Below are positions 1-12,420 of a DNA stretch of 64,000 nt, piece by piece. The translations under genes and the position numbers were made by a program. The DNA lies in assembly GCF_905220365.1 (NCBI RefSeq), contig NC_061129.1, positions 5,022,803-5,086,802 on the forward strand, written 5' to 3'. Source of the DNA: Vanessa cardui (taxonomy: Eukaryota; Arthropoda; Insecta; Lepidoptera; Nymphalidae). How positions within the stretch are numbered: the stretch's first letter is position 1; each line of letters starts with the position of its first letter. The notes beneath the pieces are model-generated. The model saw only the letters and a program-made list of their open reading frames with translations. It was not told the DNA's origin and did no database searches.

Positions 1-777
1 TTTTGATTTGAAATTTACATCTGACAGACAAAGTGTGATTTGCATACATTTACAATTGCATAAATTATAAATAAGTATTGTTGTTCCTATAATTTGATCG
101 TCACAAGTAATATAAGAGTACTTTTATTTTCCAACGAAATGGAACGAAGATAGATGTCTTAATTTGTTTCAGATTCGATATTCAGCAAGCATTACACGAA
201 GTTTATTGTATTTTTTTATGTGATTACAATGAGTGCTCAAAAGGGCAATAGTCGATAAAAATCCCTGTCCCGCTATACTATTTCGTTTGCGACTTAATCG
301 TTTATTCTTTGTATGGATTTCTAATATTACTTCCTTAAATCACATAATGTTTAAGATATGCCGTTTAAGTTTCTCATTTACATTTCATTATCACTTTATA
401 AATAGAAACAGCGCACTTGTGTTTAACACATCTCATTCACATTAACACTTTAAGTATTCAGAATTGTAAGAAAATTTACATAGCAGCGAGTAAGTTTTAC
501 ATAAATTGCCATTTTCACAACCGAAATTAAATATTTAGTGGGTACAGCCGTCAGCATAGTCACATAACTTTGTGTATAGAACCATAGAATATAGAAGGAA
601 CGCTTAATGCTCATAGTGATGTACACGAGCTATGTTGACGGGTGTACCGGGCATAACTTAACAATGGCTCGCGAATTATTACTGACCGCATATTCGTTGA
701 GACTAATTAAGTAGTTTGCCGCTAGTAATAATTTACTTTAGCCGGGAAATAGTTCGATAGTCTTTTGCACAACACTG
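1..777 (-). other. 3' untranslated / downstream flank of the 778-1017 exon
   Basis: This stretch follows the stop codon of the minus-strand terminal exon at 778. It has no credible coding frame. The nearest AATAAA hexamers on the minus strand are at 306-301 and 207-202 (TTTATT on the plus strand), which would give a 3' UTR of roughly 500-600 bases. The sequence is AT-rich and I recognise no repeat in it. The extent of the UTR is inferred. Confidence 0.4.
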
Positions 778-1017
778 TCACTCAGAGTCACCGTCGCTGG
801 ACGACGGCGCGCGAGGCTTGAGAGATGTGGTGAGGTCGAGCGCGGGTTCCGCCATGGGGACACTCGGAGCAACAACTGGTGGTAGAGGCGGCCTTAGAAA
901 CGGTGGTACCGCTCGACTGGGATCAAGCTCCGGCAAAGAATAGGGTGGTGTCCAGCATCCCGTCATCGCCGGTTCGGGTTTTATCGCCGAGGCGCTCAAG
1001 TACGAACACGCCATCAT
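778..1017 (-). CDS. 3'-terminal coding exon, proline-rich C-terminus
   Basis: On the minus strand a strong splice acceptor (TTCTTTACAG, ending at 1018) with a branch-point-like TCTAAC about 27 bases upstream opens an 80-codon frame ending in TGA at 778. Read in phase 0 it gives 79 residues. They start MMACSYLSAS, pass through a proline-rich middle (PPFLRPPLPPVV) and end ALDLTTSLKP then RAPSSSDGDSE. The composition (proline-rich, serine/acidic end, KPEP) suggests the disordered tail of a nuclear regulator. I do not recognise the family. Phase 1 gives a shorter frame of about 30 residues before a stop; phase 2 stops at once. No upstream partner exon is obvious in the next 35 kb. The best phase-compatible donor I see is the one after LMO4 exon 3 (36588). 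It could instead be the last exon of a large unrelated gene. Confidence 0.6.
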   Translation of the reverse strand: MMACSYLSASAIKPEPAMTGCWTPPYSLPELDPSRAVPPFLRPPLPPVVAPSVPMAEPALDLTTSLKPRAPSSSDGDSE

Positions 1018-2520
1018 CTGTAAAGAACATAAATGCAATGGTTAGATTTGTTTGCAAAATAAAAATAGTTGTTATATAACATCGTCATAAAAAAGAAAAT
1101 TGTATTTAAAACTATACACGCATTTTTTTATTCCAATTAAAATAAGTAAGAATATAGTTATCCAACATTGAACGTGTACATTATTATAATTGGCAAAGCC
1201 ATTTGGCGCATCAAAAGACGATCCTTATGTATATTATGAATGTAATCACTGGGAGAGTAGATTGAAGTAAAACAGAGCTTACATAAATAATGAAATATGT
1301 AGGTAACATTATGAGATGAGAGGCCTAAAGAATTCGCGAGTGGCGCCGGGTCTCTAATCACGCTAATGGCCAATGCGCAGAGCTCCCTCCCTCCTGGAGG
1401 CTTTCAGGCTAATGCAGAGTGGGCGCAGGAGCAAGTCGTTTAGTGCTAAATCGTATAACATGTCCGTCGCGACGCCGCCGCTATCGAATCTTTCCAACTC
1501 TCTATCAAAGTAATAACGCTCAATTCAATCAAGAGAAACTATGTAAGTAAGTATAATAAAATCTACGTGATATTTAGTTTCTCTTTGAATGAAATGGAGT
1601 CACTATCATTTAGTGATTAACTGCCATGCCAATATATGTTTATTTCCTAAACCTATACTAATAAATGAATACATCACTTAAAATACTACTAGACCAATAT
1701 ATATAAAGCTTAGATCGGAAGATGCAGCGTTTTTAGGAAAGTTTTGGCATATAATATTATCATATAAGTTACTTGCAGCGCTTCTCTGTTTCACCCTTGA
1801 ATTTCATTTCCTTTTTTTAAATATTTGATACAAATATATTGTGAAACATTTTCATAACATTGACATGGATTTTTAATATGTCTTTAGAAAATTATAAATA
1901 ATCCGTTTAATATATATATCATAAAGCCGGTGCAGCTGTCGGCATCCATTTATCATATATCGTCTGTGGAATTGATTATGCGGCGGAACAAGCTGTTCTA
2001 AGCCGCGGTCAGGGTACGAATCTTTCTAGATTTACTTTATGAAATTTTGTAAGAGTATTTTCATTTCCTCTAAATGAACCTAAGCAAGCGTAGATTTTTG
2101 ATTGAAACGCGAATTGGTTATACACTATAATAACACTTTCATAGTTAATGCTGCGAACAAAGGTCTCCACACAATTGGCAATAGTTCACGGAAACAGCTG
2201 CGCGCTTATACGGAGTGTTCTAACAATGATATTGTAACTTTAATATTTATTGCACTTGATGAACTCGGCGCAAGTTAGTGCAAGTAATATTGCCTACATT
2301 TACTCTACCACGAATAACTCGTACACATCGTTTCAAGCAAGCTGCATTAAAAAGAGCCACGTCCGTAATATTAGTTTCGAAGAACGTCGTGCCTTCAAAA
2401 CACTGTGTATGGGCTTAATTAACTTGGCGCTATTGTACCCACGTTAAAGCGTATACTGCATAATTAAACCCTTTACGTAAACGCTTTAGTTAATATGTTT
2501 AAGCGTCGGTATTGCTTTAG
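1018..2520. other. Non-coding, mostly AT-rich; two small GC islands
   Basis: I see no supportable gene. Two short blocks stand out from the AT-rich background: about 1315-1500, with CTAATGG and CTAATGC cores and CpG-rich sequence, and about 1925-2025. Either may be a small regulatory element. If the 778-1017 exon belongs to LMO4, this is the 3' end of a 35.6 kb intron; otherwise it is intron of an unknown gene. Confidence 0.4.
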
Positions 2521-2539
2521 GAGACCTAAACTCTCCTAT

Positions 2540-3260
2540 GAGAATAAACAATCGCTAGAGGCGGCGCGCTGGACGAAGCTCGTAACACAAATGAATTAGT
2601 GGTGTTTTGTCCCCCGACCTCGCTCGTCCCTTACCCCCGTAGGAGGGGGGGGGGGCGGGAGGCATGTTGCGATTAAAATATAATTAGGCGCTCGGCAATT
2701 GTTTCGCCATCGAGCCAGGTGGCGCAGCTCGGACGGCTAGGTAAATTAAATAGCCGTATAGGGTTTCCAATAATGTGAAGCCGCGGTATGCGCGCTTATT
2801 ACCTAATAATAGAACCGGTGAACAATACGAGGATCTCGGAGCTGATTAATTGTATCGCGCTGGTTAAGGTTAAAAGTGAACAGGAAGCGGTTGGCGTGTG
2901 ATTGATAAACAAGTCGACGGGGGTCGATATCGCACGTGTAACGCGATATTAATTATCGGTAAGACTCGGCTTGTAATAAATCACGGCCAGTACTTTCGGC
3001 AGTAATGAATTCAAACGGGCCGCATTAATTGCGTACCTAATTACGGGCGGATGGGCTAATTTATCACTGTCGGATTATGAATTAGGTATGGTGATAATTA
3101 AACATGCATAATATTTGTGGAGGCGACGCATTGTCGTGGCCGGCGCGCCGCGGGCTCTGCCGCCGTCGTCGAAACAATTGCGTTTCAAACTAATACGAGC
3201 TATTGAAACTTGCCCGAATGTTTGCCGTTATGTGCAGGAATTAAGCATGCATGGAAAATT
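2540..3260. promoter_or_regulatory. Candidate cis-regulatory island rich in TAATTA cores
   Basis: This block has higher GC and retained CpG, and it contrasts sharply with its flanks. Homeodomain-type cores occur at about 2681 (TAATTAGG), 2845 (ATTAATTG), 2949 (TTAATTATCGG), 3023 (CATTAATTGCG), 3036 (CTAATTACGGG), 3055 (GCTAAT), 3081 (ATTAGG) and 3095 (TAATTA). It also has a G run near 2645. There is no open reading frame of note. Enhancer function is inferred from composition and motif density. Confidence 0.4.
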
Positions 3261-5690
3261 AGCCCTATAATTTTTAATAAATCATATTCATAGAACAAAA
3301 GATGTAATTTAAATTAAGCTATTCTATACATATTTTCAGTATTAGAATATAATTTGAACTAACAAAATAAACGTATTATTATTATTAAAAACAACATGAT
3401 ACTTAATACCTTTTTAAACAGTAACGATCATAAAAAAGTTTTTATTAATAAAAATATAAGTTCCAAATTTAAATTAAATGTTTTTGACATAATAAACATT
3501 CGGTAAGCATAATGCCCGTGAACAAATAGTGTAAGGCAAACCATTTTCATTACACGCCTAATTGAATTTGTTAGTTGTGCGAGTTACACATCCCCAAAGA
3601 CCGAACTCCACGTAAAGTACTACTAAGGCCAATATTCTTTATTGTTCTGCTTATTAAGGCCTCTATTAAATTAAACAATTATTATATTTCTACCGTTCCT
3701 TTGTAATTACTTCTAATATTCTTGAATGTTCTATTATTTCACATCAGAAATATACACTAACTGTTAACCGCTCCGCTCGGCGTAGATTAAATTTAGGAAT
3801 ATTTTCTTTATGGATAACAAAAAAATATACATCCGTGTTTTTTTTTAAACTTAAACTTTTGTGGTATATAATAAAATTACATATTATATATATTTACGCA
3901 CAAAATACGATTTTTATATCTGTATATATTTTAAAGATTCGCATTATTTCGAGATGATCCTGTCATCTCAGTAGGTAGCATGTTTAACACAATCCATACA
4001 ATTGTCAAATTTTTGAAAGCAATTCTGTCGGCAAAATGAAATATCATGAGAGGCGAAATCTATAAGTTCTATATACAAAGGATTAGTTAAGTTTTTCTTA
4101 AATACTCACTTGTATCAGAAATTTATAAACAGTGTATGTCTATCCAGTTTTTATGAATATTGTAGATCATAATATGATTAATCGAAAGTAAAAATAGCTG
4201 ACGTATTTATTTAAATCATAGTATTACAAAATGCTAAGCTCTGTAAAGGCGTAGAGCGTGGTAAGATAGTGGAAGAAGCGGAAAGCGATAAGCTCTATGT
4301 AGGTTATCTGGCTTCAGAAGCGCTGTGATCGCTTGGCACTATACTGAGTGGATTATAATAGCTGTTTATATATTTTTCTTCTTAACAATGAATAAAAATA
4401 CGATCGTTTTTTATTGTATAAGTATACGTACTGACAACTACCACTGTCTACATACATATGAACTGTAAGAAATTTTAACAATTCCTTATATTCCTTGGGG
4501 ACTAAAATGGTATGTCTTTTAAATCAGTACTTGCACTGTCTCAGCCTTCAAACCGGAACACAACAATAAGTATAATTGGTAGTTGGTAGTATATCCTTTA
4601 AAGTTTGTTTTTATTGTATTCTACTCACGCAAAGCCGAGACTATTAAAAAAATGGACATACATACAAAATTGCCTAAGTGATAATGGTCAGGCCTCCTGC
4701 CCTGTCTCTCTTTGCGTGCGATTTGGGCCTTTAAGGATTCTGCAGTATCGTATATCTTTCTAGCAAACTCAAACCGTACTGTTGATTGTGGGATTCAATA
4801 CGAGGTCATAATGGTTTTGAACTCTGCTAATTGCAAGCCTTACAACTAATGAACATATAAAATTAAACTACGTTTATAATTATTGCATCAAATTACTATT
4901 CTAATTAAAAATTAAACACAAATGCAATTAGATTTAATATTTTATTTAAATAAATTTAGTTTTACGCAATGCGAAATAAGTGCTCTACGATATAATAAGG
5001 AAGTTTAATTATATTGAAGCAGTAGTTACAAAGGCATGAATCACAAGTTAATTGATTTACAACAACAGTTTGTATTAACAAGTTAGGAAGGGATAGAGAT
5101 GTACACGGGTTTACGCGCTTAATTTAATATCGGCATTGAATAGAAAACGTCTCGACGCGTACAATGGTCCATCGGTATTCCATTAACTAGTCCGGCAAAC
5201 ATTGCGGGACGCATCCTCACTGTAAAGCAGCTCGTTCATTTCACAACGCACCAATAAGAACACGTATTTGTTTAAAGAATATACATATACACTTGATATG
5301 CATTAATTTCTTTTATTATATAATCATTTTGTATGAGTTTTGTATACTAGAAAATATATTAGTAGTTAAATAATGATCAATAACTTATTACATATTAGTT
5401 AACGTAATCGAATTTGTGTAAAATGTAAATTTAAATATTATAAATATATTGTATATTTCCTGATTCAATGATGCAAAAATTCCATGCCACTAGCTATCTT
5501 CTATATTATGGAATAGAAACAGTTAATGATTAATATATCTTTATTTATATTACAATACTATTTAAAGATATTTATTTTCCTAAAATCCGTTTGTGGTTTG
5601 AAAAGGGATATACGGATAGACGGATAAATATATTGTGTTTAATTCTAAACAACGAGTGAATCCGGTCCCTTATCCAACACAAAACGATCG
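3261..5690. other. AT-rich non-coding stretch with one repeat fragment
   Basis: No gene is supportable here. Most is low-complexity AT-rich DNA. The exceptions are the repeat at about 4425-4610 (listed separately) and a short less AT-rich patch at 5090-5230. Confidence 0.4.
4425..4610 (-). repeat. Interspersed repeat, CCGGTTTGAAG family, decayed copy
   Basis: Read on the minus strand this matches the copy at 32740-33105. Shared blocks include TTGTTGTGTTCCGGTTTGAA, the TTTCTTACAG-like segment, and the order of the segments between them. Copies also occur near 29030, 36295, 41570 and 56215. Many substitutions and a lost end indicate an old insertion. I cannot name the family. Confidence 0.6.
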
Positions 5691-5880
5691 CTAGCGATAC
5701 CCACGGCCGGGACATTCGTATTCGATTGTAACAACACTAACGACTGTTTATATTGGCGGGAACCTCGTGCGGCGACCGTAGACCGGACCGACTTCGCGAC
5801 ACAATACTAGACCGCCTAAATAATTTAATAGCTGGAAGCGTCGAGCGATTCGCAAACAATTTAATATAAGTTGGATAATA
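5690..5880. promoter_or_regulatory. Small GC-rich island, candidate regulatory element
   Basis: About 190 bases with many CpG dinucleotides (ACCGTAGACCGGACCGAC, CGTCGAGCGATTCGC) sit in strongly AT-rich surroundings. There is no reading frame and no repeat signature. Retained CpG in otherwise decayed DNA suggests selective constraint, which is inference only. Confidence 0.3.
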
Positions 5881-5957
5881 CGTAACTACTACGTGCGGAT
5901 ATCTTGTTTGTTTACAAATAAATATTTCTCATTTAAATTTTACACTTTATTACACTA

Positions 5958-6215
5958 ACTAGCGACCCGGCTTCGCACGGGTGTTATGATACTGTAAATA
6001 TGCTACGGAATTTGTTTATTTACGACATAACATTAGAAACTTCTAAAATTATCAGTGTTTCTTAACTATGTTGTCTATGTATTTTATACAAAAATCTTAC
6101 TCTCGAATATCTATTAATCTATCTATTAAAAAAAATCGCATCAAAATCCGTTGCGTAATTTTAAATATCTAATTATATATACAGACAGCGGTAAGCGACT
6201 TTGTTTTATACCATG
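5958..6215 (+). repeat. Interspersed repeat, 'AGCGACCCGGCTTCGCACGG' type
   Basis: It begins with the block around GCGACCCGGCTTCGCACGGG and ends in a segment on the theme 'ATCAAAATCCGTTGCGTAAT'. A reverse-strand relative lies at 36990-37173, sharing 'TTACGCAACGGATTTTGATG' and 'GTACCCGTGCGAAACCGAGG'. Such dispersed elements are common in lepidopteran introns and I suspect a non-autonomous, possibly Helitron-like, origin. The family assignment is uncertain. Confidence 0.5.
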
Positions 6216-6597
6216 TAAAGATCTTTAATCTTTTTATAATTTTAAAAAATTGCTTTAAATTATTTAAACAGTAAATTTTTGAAATTTAATATTTAACGGG
6301 AATAAAAATAATTACTTTCAAAGTGAGCCGAAAAGTTTCGGCGATCTACGATAATTACAGAGGTCTTTTGTAAAGTTTTGCTAGCCTAAATGAACACTGA
6401 ACTGTCTGTGATAGAATGGGGTCTCCGTGAAGGTTTTAGAGTTCCGTAGGCAAAACCAAATCTTTAATTCAATAATAAATCCTCTTTGTAAACAATGTTA
6501 AATTAGTTATGGGGTATTATGTTTTGTAACTTTAATTAAGTGCTATAAAATAAATAATAATTATGAAACAGATTGTGTACTTATACTTAGAATAAAT

Positions 6598-6700
6598 CCA
6601 TACTAATATTATAAATGCGAAAGCTACTCTGTCTGTCTGTCTGTCAGTATCGCTTTAATTTTGGTACACACATAGTCTAGTGAAAGGCTAATTTTTTGGA
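6598..6700 (+). repeat. Interspersed repeat start with (TCTG)n
   Basis: The start ATACTAATATTATAAATGCG followed by a short (TCTG)n run at about 6628-6646 is a widespread lepidopteran repeat signature, associated in the literature with Helitron-like, microsatellite-bearing elements. Related ends (ATAATATTATTATAGAT, TAGTATTAGTATAGAT) close the copies at 14180 and 51071. The copy here is truncated. Confidence 0.5.
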
Positions 6701-6776
6701 ACCAAAGAGGTATGCAGTACGTCCTTTTTGTATACCAATCATCAACGTATTATTTTAAGTTAATTTGTGAATATAT

Positions 6777-7077
6777 GTGAGTCGAGATGGCCCAGTGGTT
6801 AGAACGCGTGCATCTTAACCGATGATTGCGGGTTCAAACCCAGGCAAGCACCGCTGATTCATGTGCTTAATTTGTCTTTATAATTCATCTCGTGCTCAGC
6901 GGTGAAGGAAAACATCGTGAGGAAAGCTGCATGTGACAAATTTCATAGAAATTCTGCCACATGTGTATTCCACCAACCCGCATTGGAACAGCGTGGTGGA
7001 ATATGTTCCAAACCTTCTCCTCAAAGGGAGAGGAGTCCTTTAGCCCAGCAGTGGGAATTTACAGGCTGTTGATGTTG
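6777..7077 (+). mobile_element. tRNA-derived SINE (Metulj-like), with 12-bp target duplication
   Basis: The head carries RNA polymerase III promoter boxes: A box GATGGCCCAGTGG at 6786-6798 and B box GGTTCAAACC at 6831-6840. The body is shared with the copy at 37860-38173, and the tail is TGTTGATGTTGTTG. A perfect 12-base duplication, TTGTGAATATAT, flanks it at 6765-6776 and 7078-7089, proving retrotransposition. It resembles the Metulj SINEs of Heliconius; the name is from memory. Confidence 0.85.
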
Positions 7078-7499
7078 TTGTGAATATATTCTACGCAAGC
7101 AAAGCCGAGGGTAACAATTAAAAAATATAAAAGTAAAATGTTTGACGAAACAATATTGAGTGAACGCACAAAATATTAGTTTCGTGTGATACTTAGACGG
7201 AAGAATGCGTGGCTTGACACGGACTGGCTTTCATTGTCAATGATATTAGTGTATGCTTATTTCGTACTTATATATTTTTTAAGTCATTAATGAAACATTA
7301 ATTAAATATTCAATACAATATTCCTTAAAATTTTATTTTTATTAGCAACATAATCGACTAATATATGCACATTTTTAGTGAAACCTAATAACGCAGTAAT
7401 AGTTGTCATGAAAACCATTTCAAAGATGCTTAGAGCATTATTAGCTATGTCATCTAGTTTTGATTTTCATACACACTAAACATTCACATTTTATAAAGT

Positions 7500-9440
7500 T
7501 TAGCTTCACTGTAAATGGTCTGAAAAGAGTAAATTTAATACATCAAGTTTCAGCAGAGATACGGCCCTACGAGATAGAAGTGATAGTGCGGGGTGGGGCA
7601 ATAAATAAGGGTGGGGCGTCGCGTGCGCGGCGGCAGTTAGTTGTGTCGCGTGCGCGCGCGCTCATTCCTTATTCATGCTGATGCGGCACGCGAGTGGTAC
7701 GCATTAATCATCCGTCTCCTTTACAGGTTTCAACTGAACAATTTGACATTGCAGAAGGTTACGATTTCGAAACTTTTACATAACAAAATCTTGGATTAAC
7801 CACAATTTTTGATAATGTTTGAAGTAACATTTTATTTAATGTACAAACTTATGTTAATAATTGTAAGTCGTTTGTAAGTCAACATTGCGTAACAAAAAAA
7901 TCTGAACCCATGATTGATTGCCGTTACATAAGCGTATTACATTTTGGTAAGTTTAACGTCAAAGGATTTCGCATAATTCTCGATTCTCGTTATCGTTCGA
8001 GTTGCTCTTTTACTTCAAAGCTGGCGTTTCAGTTACAGTTTATTATTAATAAAAATTGGTCAGGTTTGTACGACGCGGTGCGGTGCGGTGCGGTGCGGTG
8101 CGGGCGCGGGCCTGGTTGCCCGTAACGAGCCGGCCGCGCTCGTTATCGGCCGCCGCGCCCGCCCGGTCAGCGCCGCGGAAAATTCGCCCGAAACTGACGC
8201 GCGTGAAAATTTAATGAACGGCCGGACGCTAGTTAACTAAAAGGTAAAGTGCACCCTCTTGACGTGTTCGGTAAATATTAATAGTGAGTGTGCTAGCGTG
8301 AGCCATTAAAAATGCACGAGTCCGCGGACACGGGCTCGGGCCTCGTTCATTAGCCTCTTTACGCGCGTTTCTCTCCAAATTAACTGCCATCGCCACGTCT
8401 ACCCACGTATGCTCACTAGTCAGCGCGAGACCCGCGACGTTTCTATTGCTCGCGCCTCAGTGCCCCTCTTTTCCGCCAGTTGCACTTTGTGATTATCGAA
8501 TTTGTCCAATAAAATGCGACATTCAATATCGAACTTCGCTAGCTTCGTGCTCTACATGGCCCTGGGAACACTTCCTGAACGGAACAAGTTTTGTATCAGA
8601 GCCGTTTTAAAACTCTTACGACTATTAAGGATAATCGAAATTGTCTAGTCTCGGAAGTCGAGAAATTGCTGCGCTATTCGAATGATCTAAGTTATATCAC
8701 GTCGCGGCTCGTTACAGGGGGAATCTTAGGAGTATTAGATCTGGTGAAAATCGTACGACGAGGAAAGTCCTTGGAGGGTATGACTGGTATTGTGACATTT
8801 GTAACGCAGTAATGAGGATCGTTAATTATGTATCGCAAGGTGCGTCACCGTTTCAATTCGGCGCGGTTCAGTGTCGTGGGCTCTTGTGAACCAGGTCAAG
8901 GGTTCGTCAACTCTCAACTCTGAGGGGCTGCCAAATTAATGAGGCACTCCTTTGTAATAAAGATATAACAAGAATTGCGCACGCGAACCCGCGCCTACCG
9001 ACTTCGATGTCATTAAAGATGTCGCGAAGTCTCAACGCGAGTCGTTATCACTTCTTGTCTAAACAACTGAACCTATTCATTCCAAATAAATTTCCCAAAT
9101 TAAGTTGACGGACGAAATTTCAATATTCAAGTAGCGTAATTATTCATCAACTTTAGCTCGTTATCTTAAACACTCAAAGAGGACAATCTTTAACATATGT
9201 ATCACAAAAAAGTGCGACAGAATGCATTAATAATATTAAGGACATAAAAAAATATATATTTGATTAACCTAGTAGCAGAGTTCGTATGATACACGTGAGC
9301 CACAGAGCGCTGGCGGGAGTCCTAGAGGGCTCACTGGGCGGTAGATTACAGCGGCTTGCGGCTGGGGGTTTCTAAGTCGTGGCTAATTGGATGAGCCGGG
9401 GCGGGCCCAATTAGCACCGTTGTGATTCATTTTAATCGAG
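7500..9440. promoter_or_regulatory. Cluster of GC-rich islands, candidate regulatory domain
   Basis: Three CpG-retaining blocks lie close together at about 7560-7720, 8060-8480 and 8820-9060, with a fourth at about 9285-9440. Features include TTAGTTAACTAA near 8230, a palindromic-type CGCG-rich core near 8140, TAATTGG and CAATTAGCACC near 9380-9415, and a GCGGT microsatellite at 8075. Short chance frames of up to 73 residues show no domain. Regulatory function is inferred. Confidence 0.35.
8075..8103 (+). repeat. (GCGGT)n microsatellite
   Basis: Five perfect GCGGT units plus a partial sixth lie inside a GC-rich island. A GC-only pentamer array is unusual in this AT-rich background. Confidence 0.9.
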
Positions 9441-12420
9441 CGCTCTCGTCTACTCATGTCAGGTTTCGTTTAAGAGATTTTTTTAGCCGCATTCGTCGTA
9501 TATGATGTTTTATTTTCTATTTTGATTATTAGTCATTACTACGTAGCAATGTGTGTTTAACATGAGCTATAATTAAATAAATATAAATATTGGACAACAT
9601 CACATACATTATTCTGTTCCCAATATAAGTAGCTAAAGCAATTGTGTTATGGAAAATCAGAAGTAACGACATTACCACAAATACCTAGACCCAAGACAAC
9701 ATAGAAGACTAAAGAACTTTTTCTACATCGACGCAGCCCGGAATGGAAAGCGTGTCCTCGAAGTGGCGTACCCATGAAAAACGGTACACTACTCGACCAG
9801 AGTCCAGAGGTCTAAGAATAATTAAACTTCTTTATACAGTAATTTTTTTGATTATTCTGACATACATCGATATTTTTATCTGATAAATTCAATTTTAGTA
9901 CTTAGAATTAAGTACAAGAAAAATTGAGTAGTGCCGCCTAGCAAGTAAGTCACTGTTTCAATTCCAGGTCGGATTGTTTCGGGTCAGGTCATCAATCCTC
10001 AAAAATAGGCGTAGAGAAAATATTTTATTTCAAAATATAGTACAGGTGCTACTGTATAAAACATGAAGTACGGGCAAACGACTTTATTACCTACAAAAGC
10101 AAGGATTAATCAACTAAGTCAGTTAACATTTTCGGTGCAGCGTGACAGGACTGCACTTTACAGCGTTCGGAAGATTGAATTCGACGTGGGCCTAGCGTTT
10201 TCCATCTAGTGAAATGCGTTCGATCGAAGCACATCAAGTAGACGTACGCGTCCATTAACAGTGCAAGTTTACAAAACACAGACTGGGCGGGCGAGAACGA
10301 GACGACACGAGAAACCACTTCCGCGATGAGATGGCGCACTTCCTGTGATTGAGCGCCCGCGAGCTATCCTTTTTCCCCGAAATTAGCTATCAGTGAGAAC
10401 ATGCCTAAGTGCTTGAAATATTTTCATGTACATACTTAATGAGTGTATTTTCATTGAGTTTTTAACACGAGATCAAAAATTTATTATATTCAAGTTTTAT
10501 GTGTAGTGTACCTAATATGCAGACGCTTTTTTTTAATATAATTAATAAAGAGTATTTATTAACGATGACTATGTTATTTAATTTAGAAAACACATTGTTT
10601 TAAATTACTTTTTTGTGAATTAGTTTGTTAGTAAACACCTGTTAACTAAGTTGCTTAACATAAATGAGACCACTGATAATTATTTACTACATCATGAAGT
10701 AACATACTTTTATTTGAACTAGATAAATTTAATCTAAACAAAACCATCAATCACGGAAACAATAATAAATTGCCAGCGTAAGCAATGAATATTGTAGCAC
10801 AATGTGTAATTTCCGCTGCATTCTATTCCACCTCTCTCGCTCAGCTAAGTAATGACTTAGATCCATTTCCAGATAAATAGCAAATTGAATGTGTGCCCCG
10901 TAGCCCGCACGACCACCCTGTCCGTACGGGAACACGGGTGCATCATATGTTCAGCTGTAACGCGAGCGAACTTGCCGCGGGAGGATTTATTAAGTTTAAT
11001 TGAGACGTTTTAGTGATTAGACGAATAATCATTGCTCACCTCCACCCGTACGTATGGAACACCTCCATCTACCAAATAATTGATATCTCTTATTTTCTGT
11101 TAGTCTTAATTGCTTGCTTTGTTTTTCACGCCGGGAACGTTTTGTGAAGCAAACATTAAACTCGAAAAACAGGTAATTTCGGGTGCAACAAGCACCGTTA
11201 AAACTATGTTTTAAAAGTAATTCCCCGACGGTAATAGCTGGCTGCGCCGATAACCAGTGAGCATTTACAATGTTTTGGCTGGTCGTATTTTTTGGCTTGT
11301 TTTACGGTCGGGGAATATGAAAAGTTTTGAGAGGCTCTCGTCGAGAGGCGTAAAGGAGGTTTACGATGCGTCTTCAAGTTGAATGCGCCACATGTTCGCG
11401 TGTTTCGCTGAATTTCAACGCGGTATAACCGCATTATACGTGCTATGACCTGACCATGAAAATTTTAAACGCCGCAATTCAAACTAAAAGGTTGTCTACG
11501 ATGTCGGGATAAAATCGCGCAATGTTAGAGCTCTCTTTTTTTGTAAAATATGTTAACCGAAATCGTTTTAGACAATCGAATTGGAGCAGCTGCAATTTTT
11601 TCCCGTCCAGGAATAACAATGCGTCGCTTCTTATATATTCTCGATTAAATTTTGGATACGAGCGCCAATGAACACAAATTCCTAGAGTCGGTCCAATAAA
11701 GGACGCCGTACAGCCGCGTTAGGAGGCCATAAACGAACGTATTATCCATGTAAGGCGGAATAGCCGTTGCACAATTAATTGTTTCATTTTGGGAAACAAT
11801 TCCCGCTCCTCATTCAATTAAGAGCGGCGAGTGCGGGCTGTGGGGAGAGGGCGGGGGGCTCTCCCGCCGCTCATGAGACGGACGTATTAATAGCGCCTGC
11901 AATATTGATATACTTGTATCGTATCCTACGTACCGCCTCGAATACGATATTGTTTGTTAGCGAATTCGATTTGTGTCGATCATAAATCTTGCGCCTTATG
12001 TTGAATTTGGAGTAGATTGAATTCGACTTTGTCTTGGAGTATAGAAACGTTTACAAACACTCGGCATTAAGTAAAACAAAAAGGGGCATTCCGTTCTGTT
12101 ATTAGACGCGCCTAAGTGATGTAAGAAACGCGTCCGTTTAGAGTGTGAATGCTCAGGTGATAGCGGGACTCAATTAGCAAAAACACACAGAATTAAGAGA
12201 GACAAACACGTCGGTCGAGACACACGATGAGATGCTCCTCAATCCGAATTTTATATCAGGCATTCGTTATTCATTGTGTTTGTCAAGAAAATTACTGTGG
12301 ACCTTTTAATATAACTTCGCGAGTCTCTGAAACGGGCTACAAATTGGAGTTGGTAAAGAAGTTCGCAAAAGTCACGCTTTAACCTTAGCGATTATTATTA
12401 GTAGCAGCGTGTCAAGCGTT
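9441..12420. other. Non-coding, alternating AT-rich DNA and GC islands
   Basis: No gene is supported. Candidate islands with retained CpG are about 10100-10380, 10900-11000, 11200-11460, 11690-11960 and 12100-12380. The block at about 11760-11830 contains AATTAATTGTTTC and CATTCAATTAAGAGC homeodomain-like cores. Chance minus-strand frames at 10106-10339 and 11204-11434 have no recognisable domain, codon bias or splice context. Confidence 0.35.

Noticed and set aside
6781..6860. Possible tRNA gene
   Set aside because: The A and B boxes belong to the head of a SINE with a retroposed tail and target duplication; the cloverleaf is not intact.
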